DNA from: Bacteroides sp.
Lineage (GTDB): Bacteria; Bacteroidota; Bacteroidia; Bacteroidales; Muribaculaceae
Assembly (NCBI GenBank): GCA_023666835.1
Contig: JAMPBJ010000005.1
Coordinates: 1 to 46,382, forward strand
DNA length: 46,382 nucleotides
Direction: 5' to 3'
Within the stretch, counting starts at the first letter, position 1; each line of letters begins with the position of its first letter. The position numbers and the translations under genes were made by a program. Below, piece by piece: positions 1-10,606 of this stretch. The notes beneath the pieces are model-generated. The model did no database searches, had not been told where the DNA came from, and saw only the letters and a program-made list of their open reading frames with translations.

Positions 1-46
1 TTCAATGTTCTCTTTTCAGCCCTCGGGTTATTTCCCAAAAGCGGTG

Positions 47-78
47 CAAAGTTACGGCGTTTTTTTTATTCGTGCAAA
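47..78 (-). promoter_or_regulatory. Bacteroidota-type promoter pointing out of the left edge
   Basis: Read on the minus strand, a TTTG box (75-78) lies 20 bases upstream of a perfect TAACTTTG -7 box (47-54). This is the classic Bacteroidota sigma-ABfr arrangement. It would start transcription near position 40 and serve a gene beyond the left end of the window. The span from here to 287 holds no gene; it is AT-rich divergent promoter DNA. Confidence 0.7.
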
Positions 79-213
79 TTATTTTTCTCGCAATTTTATG
101 TATATTTTGGCATGTTTCGACAAAATATGCTATGATTCAGAATTTTAAAAACATGTTGTAAAACATATTTTTAACTTTCATTAACTATTAAATTGCGTTT
201 TTAGCATGATTTG

Positions 214-244
214 TTTGTCGACTTACAATGTTTTTGTAATTTTA
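214..244 (+). promoter_or_regulatory. Possible weak promoter for the DUF1460 gene
   Basis: A TTTG (214-217) is followed after 19 bases by TAATTTTA (237-244), which differs from TAnnTTTG only in the last base. It lies 43 bases before the start codon. The surroundings are very AT-rich, so a chance match is possible. Confidence 0.3.
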
Positions 245-287
245 CAATGTCGCTTTAATGCCCCTTATATAATTTTACTATTTAACG

Positions 288-1136
288 ATGAAACGAGTCC
301 TATACTTATTTATATTAATATTGACAGGAGTGACTGCCATAGCGCAGCGCCCTGTGAGATTTCACAACGAACAAGTGGATACTGCTCGGATCACAGAGAT
401 TTTGTTAGAGCTTGATCGGGCCAACCTTTCGAGTGGTGGCGACATTGTGGCAATGGCGGCTGAGGAGTTGCTGGGCACTCCCTACGTGGCAGGCACTTTG
501 GAGGGCGAGCCGGAAATGCTGACTGTGAATATCGAACAGATGGATTGTACCACATTTGTGGAGACTTGTCTGGCTTTGGCGATGACAATTGAAAATCGAC
601 GCTCGTCGTGGCGCGATTTCGTGTACAATCTGGAACAGGTGCGCTATCGCGGTGGAAAAATCGACGGATACCCTTCGCGTCTGCATTATATCAGCGATTG
701 GATTGTTGACAACAGTCACCGCGGCAATATAGAAGATGTGACCAGCCGCGTCGGACGAGCTTCCCACGAAGTCAAGACGCTGGATTTCATGAGCACAAAT
801 CGAGACAAATATAAAGCACTGAAGGACAATGACAAAAATTTTGAGGGAATAAAGTCGTTTGAGATGGGATTTCGCTCCCATCGATTCCCCTACATAAAGA
901 CGATGAACATTAAAGATGCCAATATCAAAGAAGGTGATGTAATTTTTATCACTACCAGCATCAAGGGACTGGATGTGACTCATGCAGGGATTGCTACAAT
1001 AAAGGATGGAGTGGTTCACCTATTGCACGCTTCGTCGAAAGCCGGGAAGGTGGTCATGGATCCTTTGCCTCTTCAGGAATATGTAAGGCGCAATCGTCGG
1101 GCAACCGGCATAAGGGTGGTTCGCATAAAGGATTAA
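288..1136 (+). CDS. Secreted DUF1460 (N-acetylmuramoyl-L-alanine amidase-like) protein
   Basis: A 282-residue protein with an N-terminal signal peptide (about residues 1-19, hydrophobic core then AIAQ). The body matches the DUF1460 family, which has an NlpC/P60-like papain fold and is thought to act on cell-wall peptides in the periplasm. The probable catalytic Cys87 sits in EQMDCTTFVE and the probable catalytic His232 in DVTHAGIA, both in the order expected for this fold. The start is the ATG directly before the lysine-arginine pair of the signal peptide. It is a single-gene unit converging on enolase, and both end at the hairpin at 1194-1231. Family assignment is from memory of the motifs; the substrate is unknown. 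Confidence 0.85.
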   Translation: MKRVLYLFILILTGVTAIAQRPVRFHNEQVDTARITEILLELDRANLSSGGDIVAMAAEELLGTPYVAGTLEGEPEMLTVNIEQMDCTTFVETCLALAMTIENRRSSWRDFVYNLEQVRYRGGKIDGYPSRLHYISDWIVDNSHRGNIEDVTSRVGRASHEVKTLDFMSTNRDKYKALKDNDKNFEGIKSFEMGFRSHRFPYIKTMNIKDANIKEGDVIFITTSIKGLDVTHAGIATIKDGVVHLLHASSKAGKVVMDPLPLQEYVRRNRRATGIRVVRIKD

Positions 1137-1186
1137 ACTACGAAAGTCAATAAAAGCGATTCAACACCCCTACACTACTGCATTAG

Positions 1187-1234
1187 AAAAAGGAATCGAG
1201 GCCGCGTCAGTGAAGTGACACAGCCTCGATTTTT
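1187..1234. terminator. Bidirectional intrinsic terminator between the DUF1460 gene and eno
   Basis: AATCGAGGC (1194-1202) pairs perfectly with GCCTCGATT (1223-1231). An inner GTCA/TGAC stem (1206-1209/1216-1219) extends the structure. A run of A precedes it (1187-1191) and a run of T follows it (1230-1234), so it can terminate convergent transcripts from both sides. Confidence 0.85.
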
Positions 1235-1254
1235 ACAAGTATGCTATCAAGCGA

Positions 1255-2649
<1,395 letters not shown>

Positions 2650-2738
2650 AATAAAAAACTAATTTGACCAAAAGAAAACTTTTTTAAGATGATTTGTAGG
2701 TTTATGCACATATTGCGAAGTGAATGCCAACTATGGTA

Positions 2739-2779
2739 AAAGCCATATCATCCGGAGTTGTCCTAGATGATATGGCTTT
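2739..2779 (-). terminator. Terminator of the ribosomal-protein operon
   Basis: A perfect 14-bp inverted repeat (2739-2752 with 2766-2779; arms AAAGCCATATCATC and GATGATATGGCTTT) encloses a 13-base loop 45 bases after the rplQ stop. The minus-strand stem runs into a short T tract. It is the only strong terminator seen downstream of rpsL in 18 kb. The rest of 2551-2824 holds only this and the eno promoter. Confidence 0.85.
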
Positions 2780-2824
2780 AAGAGTTATGCTGTGGTTGCA
2801 TCATCGGAGATGCATAGGCATTTC

Positions 2825-3316
2825 TTATTCGGCTGCTTTTTCGTCAGCTGGTGCTTCAGTGGCAGCGGCTTCAGCTACGGGAGCTTCGGCTTTCTTTGTG
2901 CGACGCGAACGGCGTGAGCGGCCTTCTTTCTTGGCAGATTTGTCTATGAGCATGTTTTCGTTGTAGTCAACAAGCTCAATGAAACACATCTGGGCATTAT
3001 CGCCAAGACGGAAACCGGTTTTAAGAATACGGGTGTATCCGCCGTTGCGTTCGGCAACTTTCTTGGAGATTTCGCGGAACAGTTCGTTGACGGCTTCTTT
3101 GTTCTGAAGGTAGCTGAACACGAGACGACGATTGACCATCGAGTCGTCTTTAGAGCGGTTGATCAGAGGCTCGGCGTACATGCGAAGTGCTTTAGCTTTA
3201 GCCAATGTCGTGAAGATGCGTTTGTGCATGATCAGCGAGATTGTCATATTGGCAAGGAGCGCGTCGCGATGGGCTTTTTTACGACCGAGGTGGTTGAATT
3301 TTTTATTATGTCTCAT
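2825..3316 (-). CDS. rplQ: 50S ribosomal protein L17
   Basis: A 163-residue L17, last gene of the alpha operon, 7 bases after rpoA. The conserved start [20 protein letters not shown] and the ITT-type core ([18 protein letters not shown]) are clear. It is longer than the roughly 120-130 residues of E. coli L17. The extra C-terminal part (from about residue 125) has a basic [13 protein letters not shown] stretch followed by an Ala/Glu-rich acidic end. Such extensions are usual in Bacteroidota L17. Confidence 0.97.
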   Translation of the reverse strand: MRHNKKFNHLGRKKAHRDALLANMTISLIMHKRIFTTLAKAKALRMYAEPLINRSKDDSMVNRRLVFSYLQNKEAVNELFREISKKVAERNGGYTRILKTGFRLGDNAQMCFIELVDYNENMLIDKSAKKEGRSRRSRRTKKAEAPVAEAAATEAPADEKAAE

Positions 3317-3323
3317 CGTTTAA

Positions 3324-4316
3324 TTACTCTTTATCTAATTTGTATTTTGAAATATCCATCCCGAAAGAGAGGTTGAGGTTGGCAAGAAGATCGTCGAGCT
3401 CGGTGAGAGATTTCTTACCGAAGTTGCGGAACTTCAAGAGGTCGTTGCGATTGAAAACAACGAGCTCGCCAAGAGTTTCAACTTCAGCGCTCTTCAAGCA
3501 GTTGAGTGCGCGAACCGAAAGGTCCATGTCAACGAGTTTTGATTTGAGGAGTTGGCGCATATGGAGCACTTCTTCGTCAAATTCTTCGTTTTCTTCAACT
3601 TCTGATGACTCAAGAGTGATCTTTTCGTCGGAGAAGAGCATGAAGTGATAAATCAGGATCTTGGCTGCTTCCTTGAGAGCATCCTTGGGAAGGATCGAAC
3701 CATTGGTTGTGATTTCCAATGTCAGTTTGTCGTAGTCAGTTTTCTGATCAACGCGGAAGTTATCGACTGTATATTTTACATTCTTTATGGGAGTGTAGAT
3801 AGAGTCGATGGCAATAACGTTGACATCGTCAGTGGGCGAAGCGTTTTCTTCAGCGGGCACCCAACCACGACCTTTGTTGATAGTGAATTCAAGTGTAAAG
3901 CTGGCAGTTGAATCCAAATGACAGATTACGAGGTCGGGGTTGAGCACTTCGAAACCGGTCAGAACCTGACCGAGATCACCGGCGGTGAAAACTTCTTTGC
4001 CGGCAACGGTTACGGAGGCTTTTTCAAACTCTGTATCCTCTACCACTTGTTTGAGGTCAACTTTTTTCAAATTAAGGATGATGTTTGTGACATCTTCCTT
4101 AACTCCGGGGATAGTGTCGAATTCGTGTTTGACGCCGTCGATTTTGATAGTGGAAATAGCAAAACCTTCGAGCGATGACAGCAGGATGCGACGAAGCGCA
4201 TTGCCTATAGTGATTCCATAGCCCGGCTCCAATGGCTTGAACTCAAACTTGCCGAATTTGTTATCGGCCTCCAACATCAATACCTTGTCAGGTTTTTGAA
4301 ATGCTAATATAGCCAT
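3324..4316 (-). CDS. rpoA: RNA polymerase subunit alpha
   Basis: A full-length 330-residue alpha subunit. The N-terminal assembly domain has the hallmark [17 protein letters not shown] and [10 protein letters not shown] short acidic linker (about residues 240-250, [11 protein letters not shown]) leads to the C-terminal DNA- and activator-binding domain, with [20 protein letters not shown] and [13 protein letters not shown], the helix-hairpin-helix part. It lies between rpsD (22-base gap) and rplQ (7-base gap), so polymerase and ribosome synthesis are co-transcribed as in most bacteria. Confidence 0.98.
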   Translation of the reverse strand: MAILAFQKPDKVLMLEADNKFGKFEFKPLEPGYGITIGNALRRILLSSLEGFAISTIKIDGVKHEFDTIPGVKEDVTNIILNLKKVDLKQVVEDTEFEKASVTVAGKEVFTAGDLGQVLTGFEVLNPDLVICHLDSTASFTLEFTINKGRGWVPAEENASPTDDVNVIAIDSIYTPIKNVKYTVDNFRVDQKTDYDKLTLEITTNGSILPKDALKEAAKILIYHFMLFSDEKITLESSEVEENEEFDEEVLHMRQLLKSKLVDMDLSVRALNCLKSAEVETLGELVVFNRNDLLKFRNFGKKSLTELDDLLANLNLSFGMDISKYKLDKE

Positions 4317-4338
4317 GTGGATCTGTCTTGTTTAGTTA

Positions 4339-4944
4339 TTATTTAGAATACAATTCGACGATCAGCTGTTCCTTGATCGGTTCAGGAATATCTTCACGGG
4401 CGGGAACGTGGAGCAATTTGCCGGCTTTGGCAGTTTCATCCCATTCGAGCCAGGGATATTTCGAGTGGTTGAAGCCTGCGAGGGCATCAGCAATCACTTC
4501 GAGTGATTTGGATTTTTCGCGAACACCAACAACGTCGCCGGGTTCAACAGCATAGGATGCGATGTTTACAACCTGACCATTGACGGTGATGTGACGATGG
4601 AGCACGAGCTGACGTGCAGCTGCACGAGTGGGTGCAATGCCGAGACGATAGACAACATTGTCAAGACGGCCTTCGAGGAGCTGGAGAAGAACTTCACCTG
4701 TGATACCTTTGGTGCGGGCAGCCTTGTTGAAGAGGTTGTGGAATTGTTTTTCGAGTACGCCGTAAGTGTATTTAGCTTTCTGTTTTTCGCGAAGCTGAAC
4801 GCCGTATTCCGACGTTTTTCTACGACGGTTCTGGCCGTGCTGGCCTGGAGGATAGTTTCTCTTGGCGAGAACTTTGTCTTCGCCGAAAATGGGTTCGCCA
4901 AATTTGCGGGCGATTTTGGTTTTAGGGCCTGTATATCTTGCCAT
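4339..4944 (-). CDS. rpsD: 30S ribosomal protein S4
   Basis: A 201-residue S4, a primary 16S rRNA binder and assembly initiator. [18 protein letters not shown] and NYPPGQHG are family hallmarks, and the S4 RNA-binding domain is [22 protein letters not shown] followed by [11 protein letters not shown]. The N-terminal zinc-type cysteines found in some S4 proteins are absent. The 182-base spacer before it is exceptional for this operon and probably holds an autoregulatory leader (see 4945-5126). Confidence 0.98.
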   Translation of the reverse strand: MARYTGPKTKIARKFGEPIFGEDKVLAKRNYPPGQHGQNRRRKTSEYGVQLREKQKAKYTYGVLEKQFHNLFNKAARTKGITGEVLLQLLEGRLDNVVYRLGIAPTRAAARQLVLHRHITVNGQVVNIASYAVEPGDVVGVREKSKSLEVIADALAGFNHSKYPWLEWDETAKAGKLLHVPAREDIPEPIKEQLIVELYSK

Positions 4945-5126
4945 TTTTTAATCTGATTAAAAAGAATTTTTAATGCAACCTGAGGGTGAGCAGCAATTTA
5001 TGGTTTAGTGCAGCCGCGACCATAGAGAGGTGATAAAATATGATCTATTTCACATTGCCATAAACAGCGGGGCTACCGCTTTGTGGTTGCTGTTTTGAGC
5101 GTAGGATCTCTTAAGATCGATGAAGA
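4945..5126 (-). promoter_or_regulatory. Structured spacer before rpsD: candidate S4 autoregulatory leader
   Basis: This is 182 nt with no ORF, inside an operon where most gaps are under 60 nt. Read as minus-strand RNA it contains a small hairpin just after rpsK (GATCT-TAAG-AGATC), two competing stems (AAACAGC/GCTGTTT at 62-68/89-95 of the 5000s versus AGCGG/CCGCT at 5066-5070/5076-5080), a TATGGT/ACCATA stem (4999-5004/5019-5024) and a long-range GCAACC/GGTTGC pairing (5085-5090 with 4975-4980) that would close the element near rpsD. S4 is a known translational autoregulator. I recall an S4 leader family described for Bacteroidia, but I cannot run a covariance search to confirm membership. 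Confidence 0.55.
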
Positions 5127-5516
5127 TTATACGCGACGACGTTTCGGAGGACGGCATCCGTTGTGGGGCAGCGGAGTTACGTCAATAATTTCAGTAACTT
5201 CGATTCCTGCGCCATGAATGGTACGGATTGCGGATTCACGACCGTTGCCGGGACCTTTAACGTAGGCTTTCACTTTGCGAAGGCCGAGATCGTAAGCAAC
5301 TTTAGCACAGTCCTGCGCTGCCATCTGAGCTGCGTAGGGTGTGTTTTTCTTTGAGCCACGGAAGCCCATTTTGCCTGCGCTTGACCAAGAGATCACCTGA
5401 CCTTCAGAGTTGGCTAAGCACACAATGATGTTGTTGAAAGAGGAGTGAACGTGAAGCTGACCCATTGCGTCAACTTTGACATTTCTCTTCTTAGCTGCGA
5501 CTGTCTTTTTTGCCAT
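5127..5516 (-). CDS. rpsK: 30S ribosomal protein S11
   Basis: A 129-residue S11, a platform protein of the small subunit that lines the mRNA exit region. It shows the conserved [33 protein letters not shown] and the invariant C-terminal [18 protein letters not shown]. It begins 9 bases after rpsM. After its stop the operon has a long structured gap before rpsD rather than the usual tight junction. Confidence 0.98.
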   Translation of the reverse strand: MAKKTVAAKKRNVKVDAMGQLHVHSSFNNIIVCLANSEGQVISWSSAGKMGFRGSKKNTPYAAQMAAQDCAKVAYDLGLRKVKAYVKGPGNGRESAIRTIHGAGIEVTEIIDVTPLPHNGCRPPKRRRV

Positions 5517-5525
5517 ATTATATTA

Positions 5526-5906
5526 TTATTTTGTAGCTTTCTTCTTGTTAGCAACTGTTTTCTTGCGACCTTTGCGTGTGCGGGCATTGTTTTTGGTGCT
5601 CTGACCGCGTACGGGCAAGCCGATACGATGACGAATGCCACGGTAGCAACCGATATCCATCAGTCGTTTGATATTGAGCTGGATTTCGCTGCGGAGATCG
5701 CCTTCTACTTTGTAGTCGGAGCCAATCACTTCACGAACTTTGGCGGCCTGAGCATCAGTCCAGTCCATTACTTTGATATCTTTGTCAACGCCAGCCTTTT
5801 CAAGAATCGATTTTGCGGCGCTTCGGCCAATGCCGAAAATGTAAGTCAAGGCTATCTCACCTCTTTTATTCTGGGGGAGGTCAACTCCCACTATACGTAC
5901 TGCCAT
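5526..5906 (-). CDS. rpsM: 30S ribosomal protein S13
   Basis: A 126-residue S13, a head protein contacting P-site tRNA and the 50S subunit through the B1 bridges. [20 protein letters not shown], the helix-hairpin-helix [14 protein letters not shown], and the basic C-terminal [21 protein letters not shown] are diagnostic. Length is normal for the family. It sits between rpmJ and rpsK, the standard alpha-operon order. Confidence 0.98.
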   Translation of the reverse strand: MAVRIVGVDLPQNKRGEIALTYIFGIGRSAAKSILEKAGVDKDIKVMDWTDAQAAKVREVIGSDYKVEGDLRSEIQLNIKRLMDIGCYRGIRHRIGLPVRGQSTKNNARTRKGRKKTVANKKKATK

Positions 5907-5944
5907 ATGTCTTTGACTATTTTTTTTGCAAAATTAATAAAAAA

Positions 5945-6061
5945 TTATCCTTGACGCTGTTTAAACTTGGGATTTTTTTTGTTGATCACATAAAGGCGAC
6001 CTTTGCGGCGGACGATTTTGCTGTCCGGAGTACGCTTTTTAACAGAAGCTCTTACTTTCAT
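5945..6061 (-). CDS. rpmJ: 50S ribosomal protein L36
   Basis: A 38-codon gene, too short for many gene finders. Translation from the ATG at 6061 gives [21 protein letters not shown], then [17 protein letters not shown] and a TAA stop. This is the zinc-free form of L36: the CxxC...CxxxxH ligands of the zinc-binding form are replaced, for example by RTPDSK. It lies 22 bases downstream of infA and 38 bases upstream of rpsM, exactly the expected position. Confidence 0.95.
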   Translation of the reverse strand: MKVRASVKKRTPDSKIVRRKGRLYVINKKNPKFKQRQG

Positions 6062-6083
6062 TTTATCGTGTTTTTTAGTTTAT

Positions 6084-6302
6084 TTATTTGTATCTGAATG
6101 CAATTCGGCCTTTCGAGAGGTCGTAGGGCGACATTTCAACGCGTACTTTGTCGCCGGGAAGAATCTTTATATAGTGCATTCGCATCTTCCCACTTATATG
6201 TGCAGTGATTTCATGTCCGTTTTCAAGTTCTACACGGAACATTGCATTGGACAATGATTCGACGATCACTCCGTCTTGTTCGATAGCAGCTTGTTTTGCC
6301 AT
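6084..6302 (-). CDS. infA: Translation initiation factor IF-1
   Basis: A 72-residue IF-1 with a single S1-type OB fold. It binds the ribosomal A site during initiation. The conserved segments are [42 protein letters not shown] and the C-terminal [15 protein letters not shown]. It lies between map and rpmJ, a common arrangement in Bacteroidota and Firmicutes. Confidence 0.98.
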   Translation of the reverse strand: MAKQAAIEQDGVIVESLSNAMFRVELENGHEITAHISGKMRMHYIKILPGDKVRVEMSPYDLSKGRIAFRYK

Positions 6303-6321
6303 ATTCTATTGTGGTAGTATT

Positions 6322-7104
6322 TTAAATGAATCTATCTTGAAGAACTTCGTAAACGGGTTCGTAACTTGTGAGGATTTCGGCTTTGCCATCGATTACGGCA
6401 ACTGTGTGCTCATAGTGTGCCGATGGACGACGATCGCGTGTGCGACAAGTCCATCCGTCACGCTCGATCACAATGTTTTTGCTGCCCATATTGATCATGG
6501 GCTCGATGGCGATACACATTCCGTTGCGGATAATGGGGCCGGTGCCACGACGTCCGTAGTTAGGAACTTCGGGGCTTTCGTGCATTTTGCGTCCAATGCC
6601 GTGTCCACACATTTCGCGCACGACGCTATAGCCGCGTTTTTCGCAATAGGTCTGAACGGCATTTGCGATATCGCCGATGCGGTTTCCTTCGCGGCAGGCT
6701 TCAATGCCTTTGTAGAGCGACTCTTTGGTTGTGCGGCAGAGCTGGTAGACATCGTCGGCAATCTCCCCGACAGGGAATGTGTAGCACATGTCGCCGTTGT
6801 AGCCATTGAGTTCGACCACTACGTCAGTGCCGATAATGTCGCCTTCGCGCAACTGATAGTTGGATGGGAAACCGTGAACCACGATTTCGTTGACCTCGCA
6901 ACATACTGCACCGGGAAATCCTCCATATCCAAGGCATGCTGCCTTTCCGCCATTGTCGGAAATAAATTCGCGAGCGATGGCATCGATCTTATGCGTAGTC
7001 ACACCGGGAGTCACCCACTTGGCGATTTCGCCAAGTGTGCGACTTACCAGCGTGCATGCTTCACGCATTTTTTCGATTTCTTCCGGAGTCTTAAGATATA
7101 TCAT
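6322..7104 (-). CDS. map: Methionine aminopeptidase, type I
   Basis: A 260-residue type I enzyme that removes the N-terminal methionine from nascent proteins in the cytoplasm. The five metal ligands of the pita-bread fold are all present: Asp in GTDVVVEL, Asp in NGDMCYTF, His in CGHGIGRKMHE, Glu in AIEPMIN and Glu in HYEHTVAV. The substrate-side His in NEIVVHGFP is also kept. There is no N-terminal zinc-finger extension. It is co-transcribed with secY (25-base gap) and infA (19-base gap), coupling protein maturation to ribosome synthesis. Confidence 0.97.
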   Translation of the reverse strand: MIYLKTPEEIEKMREACTLVSRTLGEIAKWVTPGVTTHKIDAIAREFISDNGGKAACLGYGGFPGAVCCEVNEIVVHGFPSNYQLREGDIIGTDVVVELNGYNGDMCYTFPVGEIADDVYQLCRTTKESLYKGIEACREGNRIGDIANAVQTYCEKRGYSVVREMCGHGIGRKMHESPEVPNYGRRGTGPIIRNGMCIAIEPMINMGSKNIVIERDGWTCRTRDRRPSAHYEHTVAVIDGKAEILTSYEPVYEVLQDRFI

Positions 7105-7129
7105 TAAAATCTAAGATAGACATTAGATA

Positions 7130-8479
7130 TTAATAGGCACTGCCGGTTGTGCGGCCTTTGATCTTGCCGTCTTTCATCAAACCGTCGTAATGGTGCATCA
7201 TCAGATGGCTTTCGATCTGCTGAAGAGTGTCGAGAACGACACCGACAAGAATCAGAAGCGATGTTCCTCCAAAGAATTGAGCGAAGTTCTGGCTGATTCC
7301 GAAGAAGCGGGCAAATGCCGGAAGAATGGCAACGATTCCGAGGAAGATGGATCCGGGGAGTGTGATACGCGACATGATGGAGTCGAGGTATTCAGCAGTC
7401 TTCTTGCCGGGTTTAACACCGGGGATGAAGCCATTGTTGCGTTTCATGTCTTCTGCCATCTGAGTGGGACGCACTGTGATGGCTGTATAGAAGTAGGTGA
7501 AGGCAACGATCATGATGAAGTATACCGTGTTGTACCAGAATCCGTTGATATCGGAGAATGCTGCAATGAAGCCGCTACCACCGCCTTCACTGCCAAAGCC
7601 GGCGAGAGTGATGGGGATGAACATAATTGCCTGGGCAAAAATGATAGGCATCACACCTGCAGCATTGACTTTCAGAGGGATGTATTGGCGAACACCGCCG
7701 TACTGTTTGTTGCCGACAACACGTTTGGCGTATTGAACGGGAACTTTACGCGTACCTTGAACGAGGAGAACAGCGCCGATTGTGACAGCAAAGAGCAACA
7801 CGATTTCGACAAGGAACATCACGAGACCCCCGGCAGCCATACCATCGCCCGGCAGACGGGAGATGAATTCGAAGAACATAGCTTCGGGAAGGCGGGCGAT
7901 AATACCGACGAGGATGATAAAGGATATACCGTTACCGATACCACGGTCAGTGATTCTTTCACCCAACCACATGATAAACATGGATCCTGCGGCAAGGATG
8001 ATGGTCAGATAAGTGATGGTCAGGATCCCCATTGAAGCTGCACCAGTGACCTGTGCTACCTGGAAACGAAGGTTGTAGAGGTAGGCGGGACCCTGGAGGA
8101 AGAGGATCAGGACTGTCAGATAACGTGTGTACTGATTGAGCTTTTGGCGGCCACTTTCGCCTTCGCGTTGCATCTTCTGGAAAGAGGGCAACACCATGCC
8201 GAGGAGTTGGATTACGATCGATGCCGTAATGTAGGGCATGATACCGAGGGCGAATATTGAAGCTTGCGAGAATGCTCCGCCAGAGAACATATCCAACAGC
8301 TGCATAAGGCCGCTGTTGTTAGTGAAATTGGCGAGGGCTTTCAAGTCTTCGGGGCTAATGCCGGGGAGCACTACCTGGCAACCCAGGCGATACACCAGCA
8401 CGAGGAGGAAAGTGACGATTAACCTCTTGCGAAGCTCTTCAATAGTCCAAATGTTTTTTAATGTTTGAACAAATCTCAT
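7130..8479 (-). CDS. secY: Preprotein translocase channel subunit SecY
   Basis: A 449-residue inner-membrane protein with about ten hydrophobic segments. It forms the Sec channel with SecE and SecG. Recognisable parts are the first segment (RKRLIVTFLLVLVYRLGCQV), the plug and second helix (GGAFSQASIFALGIMPYITASIVIQLL), RITDRGIGNGISFII, and the cytosolic loop QGTRKVPVQYAKRVVG with its conserved arginines. The C-terminal loops YLDSIMSRITLPGS and LLILVGVVLDTLQQIESH are also typical. It occupies its normal place after rplO in the spc operon. Confidence 0.98.
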   Translation of the reverse strand: MRFVQTLKNIWTIEELRKRLIVTFLLVLVYRLGCQVVLPGISPEDLKALANFTNNSGLMQLLDMFSGGAFSQASIFALGIMPYITASIVIQLLGMVLPSFQKMQREGESGRQKLNQYTRYLTVLILFLQGPAYLYNLRFQVAQVTGAASMGILTITYLTIILAAGSMFIMWLGERITDRGIGNGISFIILVGIIARLPEAMFFEFISRLPGDGMAAGGLVMFLVEIVLLFAVTIGAVLLVQGTRKVPVQYAKRVVGNKQYGGVRQYIPLKVNAAGVMPIIFAQAIMFIPITLAGFGSEGGGSGFIAAFSDINGFWYNTVYFIMIVAFTYFYTAITVRPTQMAEDMKRNNGFIPGVKPGKKTAEYLDSIMSRITLPGSIFLGIVAILPAFARFFGISQNFAQFFGGTSLLILVGVVLDTLQQIESHLMMHHYDGLMKDGKIKGRTTGSAY

Positions 8480-8487
8480 TTTATAAT

Positions 8488-8934
8488 TTAGATTTTAGAG
8501 ATTGAACCGCCGGCTTCTGTGATTGCTTTTTCAGCGGCTTTAGAGAAGGCGTTGGCTTCAACTTCGAGTTTGCGGTTGATGGTTCCGTTGGCAAGAACTT
8601 TGACAAGTTGCTTGCGGGAGATGAATCCTGCAGCGCGGAGCTCTTCCAAACCAACTTTTTCGAGGTTTTTGGCTTCAGCAAGTGCGTCGATCAGATCAAG
8701 ATTGATGGCTTTGTAAGAAACACGGTTGATGTTTTTGAAGCCATATTTGGGCAGACGACGCTGAAGGGGCATCTGGCCACCTTCGAAACCGATCTTGCGA
8801 CTGTAGCCCGAACGGGACTTAGCGCCTTTGTGACCACGGGTAGAAGTGCCTCCTTTACCGGAACCTGCACCACGTCCTACGCGTGTTTTGGAAGTTACGG
8901 ACCCAACTGCGGGGCGAATGTTATTTAATTCCAT
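8488..8934 (-). CDS. rplO: 50S ribosomal protein L15
   Basis: A 148-residue L15, a late-assembly protein of the large subunit. The Gly/Arg-rich N-terminus (VGRGAGSGKGGTSTRGHKGAKSR) reaches into 23S rRNA, followed by FEGGQMPLQRRLPKYGF and the C-terminal globular domain. It is 8 bases upstream of secY and 23 bases after rpmD. Confidence 0.97.
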   Translation of the reverse strand: MELNNIRPAVGSVTSKTRVGRGAGSGKGGTSTRGHKGAKSRSGYSRKIGFEGGQMPLQRRLPKYGFKNINRVSYKAINLDLIDALAEAKNLEKVGLEELRAAGFISRKQLVKVLANGTINRKLEVEANAFSKAAEKAITEAGGSISKI

Positions 8935-8957
8935 ATTCTAAAATGCTGTTTGATTGA

Positions 8958-9137
8958 TTAAAGTTTGGTCACTTCAACGAGGTGACGAACTCTGTTGACC
9001 ATACCCATAACCGAGGGGGTATCTTCTTTAACCACGGTGTGGTTCATTTTTTTCAAGCCGAGAGCGTTGAGGGTCAATTTCTGCACTTCAGGGCAGTTGA
9101 TACGACTTTTGATTTGTTTGATTTGAATCTGTGCCAT
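8958..9137 (-). CDS. rpmD: 50S ribosomal protein L30
   Basis: A 59-residue L30 starting MAQIQIKQIKSRINCPEVQK. I place the start at the ATG at 9137 because the family starts here and the resulting length is normal. A longer in-frame reading from 9173 would add 12 unrelated residues and overlap rpsE. The typical TPSVMGMVNRVRHLVEV end is present. It lies 13 bases after rpsE. Confidence 0.95.
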   Translation of the reverse strand: MAQIQIKQIKSRINCPEVQKLTLNALGLKKMNHTVVKEDTPSVMGMVNRVRHLVEVTKL

Positions 9138-9150
9138 TGTGAGAAGTATA

Positions 9151-9669
9151 TTAACCGTTAAACACTTTGTCAACTGAGATACCGCGGTTCTGAGCCACCT
9201 GAGCGGGCGAGCGCATTTCGTCGAGGGCTGCGATAGTGGCTTTCACGAGGTTGTGGGGGTTGGAAGAACCTTTGGATTTTGCGAGCACGTCGGTCACGCC
9301 AACGCTTTCGAGCACAGCACGCATAGCACCACCGGCTTTCACACCTGTACCGTGGGAAGCTGGTTTGAGGATCACGCGTGAGCCGCCGAATTTGGCAACT
9401 TGTTCGTGAGGAATTGTTCCTTTGTGGATGGGCACACGGATAAGGTTTTTCTTGGCAGCTTCAACACCTTTGGCAATAGCTGCAGTGACTTCATTGGCCT
9501 TACCGAGACCCCAACCAACGATGCCGTCTTCGTTGCCGACAACGACGATAGCGGCGAAAGTGAATGTACGGCCACCTTTTGTCACCTTGGTGACACGGTT
9601 GATGGCTACGAGGCGTTCTTTTACCTCGATGTCGTTAGTAGATTTTACTCTGTTATTTCTCTTTGCCAT
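9151..9669 (-). CDS. rpsE: 30S ribosomal protein S5
   Basis: A 172-residue S5, involved in decoding accuracy and helicase-like mRNA entry. The dsRBD-like N-terminal domain has [19 protein letters not shown] and [20 protein letters not shown]. The C-terminal domain has [25 protein letters not shown] and [13 protein letters not shown]. It is 6 bases after rplR. Confidence 0.98.
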   Translation of the reverse strand: MAKRNNRVKSTNDIEVKERLVAINRVTKVTKGGRTFTFAAIVVVGNEDGIVGWGLGKANEVTAAIAKGVEAAKKNLIRVPIHKGTIPHEQVAKFGGSRVILKPASHGTGVKAGGAMRAVLESVGVTDVLAKSKGSSNPHNLVKATIAALDEMRSPAQVAQNRGISVDKVFNG

Positions 9670-9675
9670 GATTTG

Positions 9676-10017
9676 TTAGAATTTAAGACCGCCATTGCGA
9701 GCGGCGTCAGCCAATGATTTTACTCTTCCGTGGAATAGGTAACCGTTGCGGTCAAACACTACTTCCGAGATACCAGCAGCTATAGCTTTCTGAGCGATTG
9801 CTTCGCCAACTTTGGCTGCGATTTCTGATTTTGTTCCTTCTTCAATACCTTTTGACGATGCAGCACAAAGTGTTTTGCCGGCCTGATCGTCAACAAGCTG
9901 TACGTAGATCTGCTTGTTTGAACGGAACACAGTCATACGAGGACGGGCAGCTGTACCCGAAATCTTGCCGCGGATGCGGGTTTTGATTTTGTTTCTTCTT
10001 TGTATTTTGGAGACCAT
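9676..10017 (-). CDS. rplR: 50S ribosomal protein L18
   Basis: A 113-residue L18, a 5S rRNA-binding protein of the central protuberance. It shows the basic N-terminus ([21 protein letters not shown]), [14 protein letters not shown], and the C-terminal [26 protein letters not shown]. Order and tight spacing (17 bases from rplF, 6 to rpsE) are standard. Confidence 0.98.
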   Translation of the reverse strand: MVSKIQRRNKIKTRIRGKISGTAARPRMTVFRSNKQIYVQLVDDQAGKTLCAASSKGIEEGTKSEIAAKVGEAIAQKAIAAGISEVVFDRNGYLFHGRVKSLADAARNGGLKF

Positions 10018-10034
10018 GATTAAATACTTTTAGA

Positions 10035-10589
10035 TTATTTTGCACTTGCCGATTTACCGGATTTGCGACGGATAACTTCGCCGACGAATTTAATACCTTT
10101 GCCTTTGTAGGGTTCAGGTTTGCGAAGTGAGCGGATTTTGGCGCACACCTGGCCAAGCAGTTGCTTGTCGTCGCTCTCGAGGATGATGAGAGGGTTTTTG
10201 TTACGTTCGCTTTTGGTTTCGACTTTGATCTCCGGCGGGAGCTTGATATATATAGCGTGTGAGTAGCCGAGCGAAAGTTCAAGCACCTGGCCTGTAGCAT
10301 TTGCACGGTAGCCAACACCTACTAATTCCATTTCTTTGCGATAGCCTGTCGAGACACCGACAACCATGTTATGGATGAGAGCGCGATAGAGACCGTGCTG
10401 TGCACGATGTTCGCGATCATCGCTGGGGCGTTTTACCGTCAGGTGGTTGCCTTCAACTTCGATAGTGAGGTCGGGGTTGAATGTCTGAGTGAGCTGGCCT
10501 TTGGGACCTTTTACTGTGATAACATTTCCCTCTACTTTGACGTTTACGCCTGCGGGGATTTCAATGGGAGCTTTACCTATTCTTGACAT
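10035..10589 (-). CDS. rplF: 50S ribosomal protein L6
   Basis: A 184-residue L6, located near the GTPase-associated centre. I set the start at the ATG at 10589 (MSRIGKAPIEIPAGVNV) because the family begins with MSRIGK. An upstream in-frame ATG at 10622 would add 11 residues and run into rpsH. The second domain holds ELVGVGYRANATG and the conserved C-terminal RKPEPYKGKGIKFVGEVIRRKSGKS. Confidence 0.96.
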   Translation of the reverse strand: MSRIGKAPIEIPAGVNVKVEGNVITVKGPKGQLTQTFNPDLTIEVEGNHLTVKRPSDDREHRAQHGLYRALIHNMVVGVSTGYRKEMELVGVGYRANATGQVLELSLGYSHAIYIKLPPEIKVETKSERNKNPLIILESDDKQLLGQVCAKIRSLRKPEPYKGKGIKFVGEVIRRKSGKSASAK

Positions 10590-10606
10590 ATCTGTATCCT
10601 CCTCTA

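Noticed and set aside
6205-7107. A 300-codon open frame opposite map
   Set aside because: map has all its metal-site motifs on the other strand; the antisense frame has no recognisable domain.
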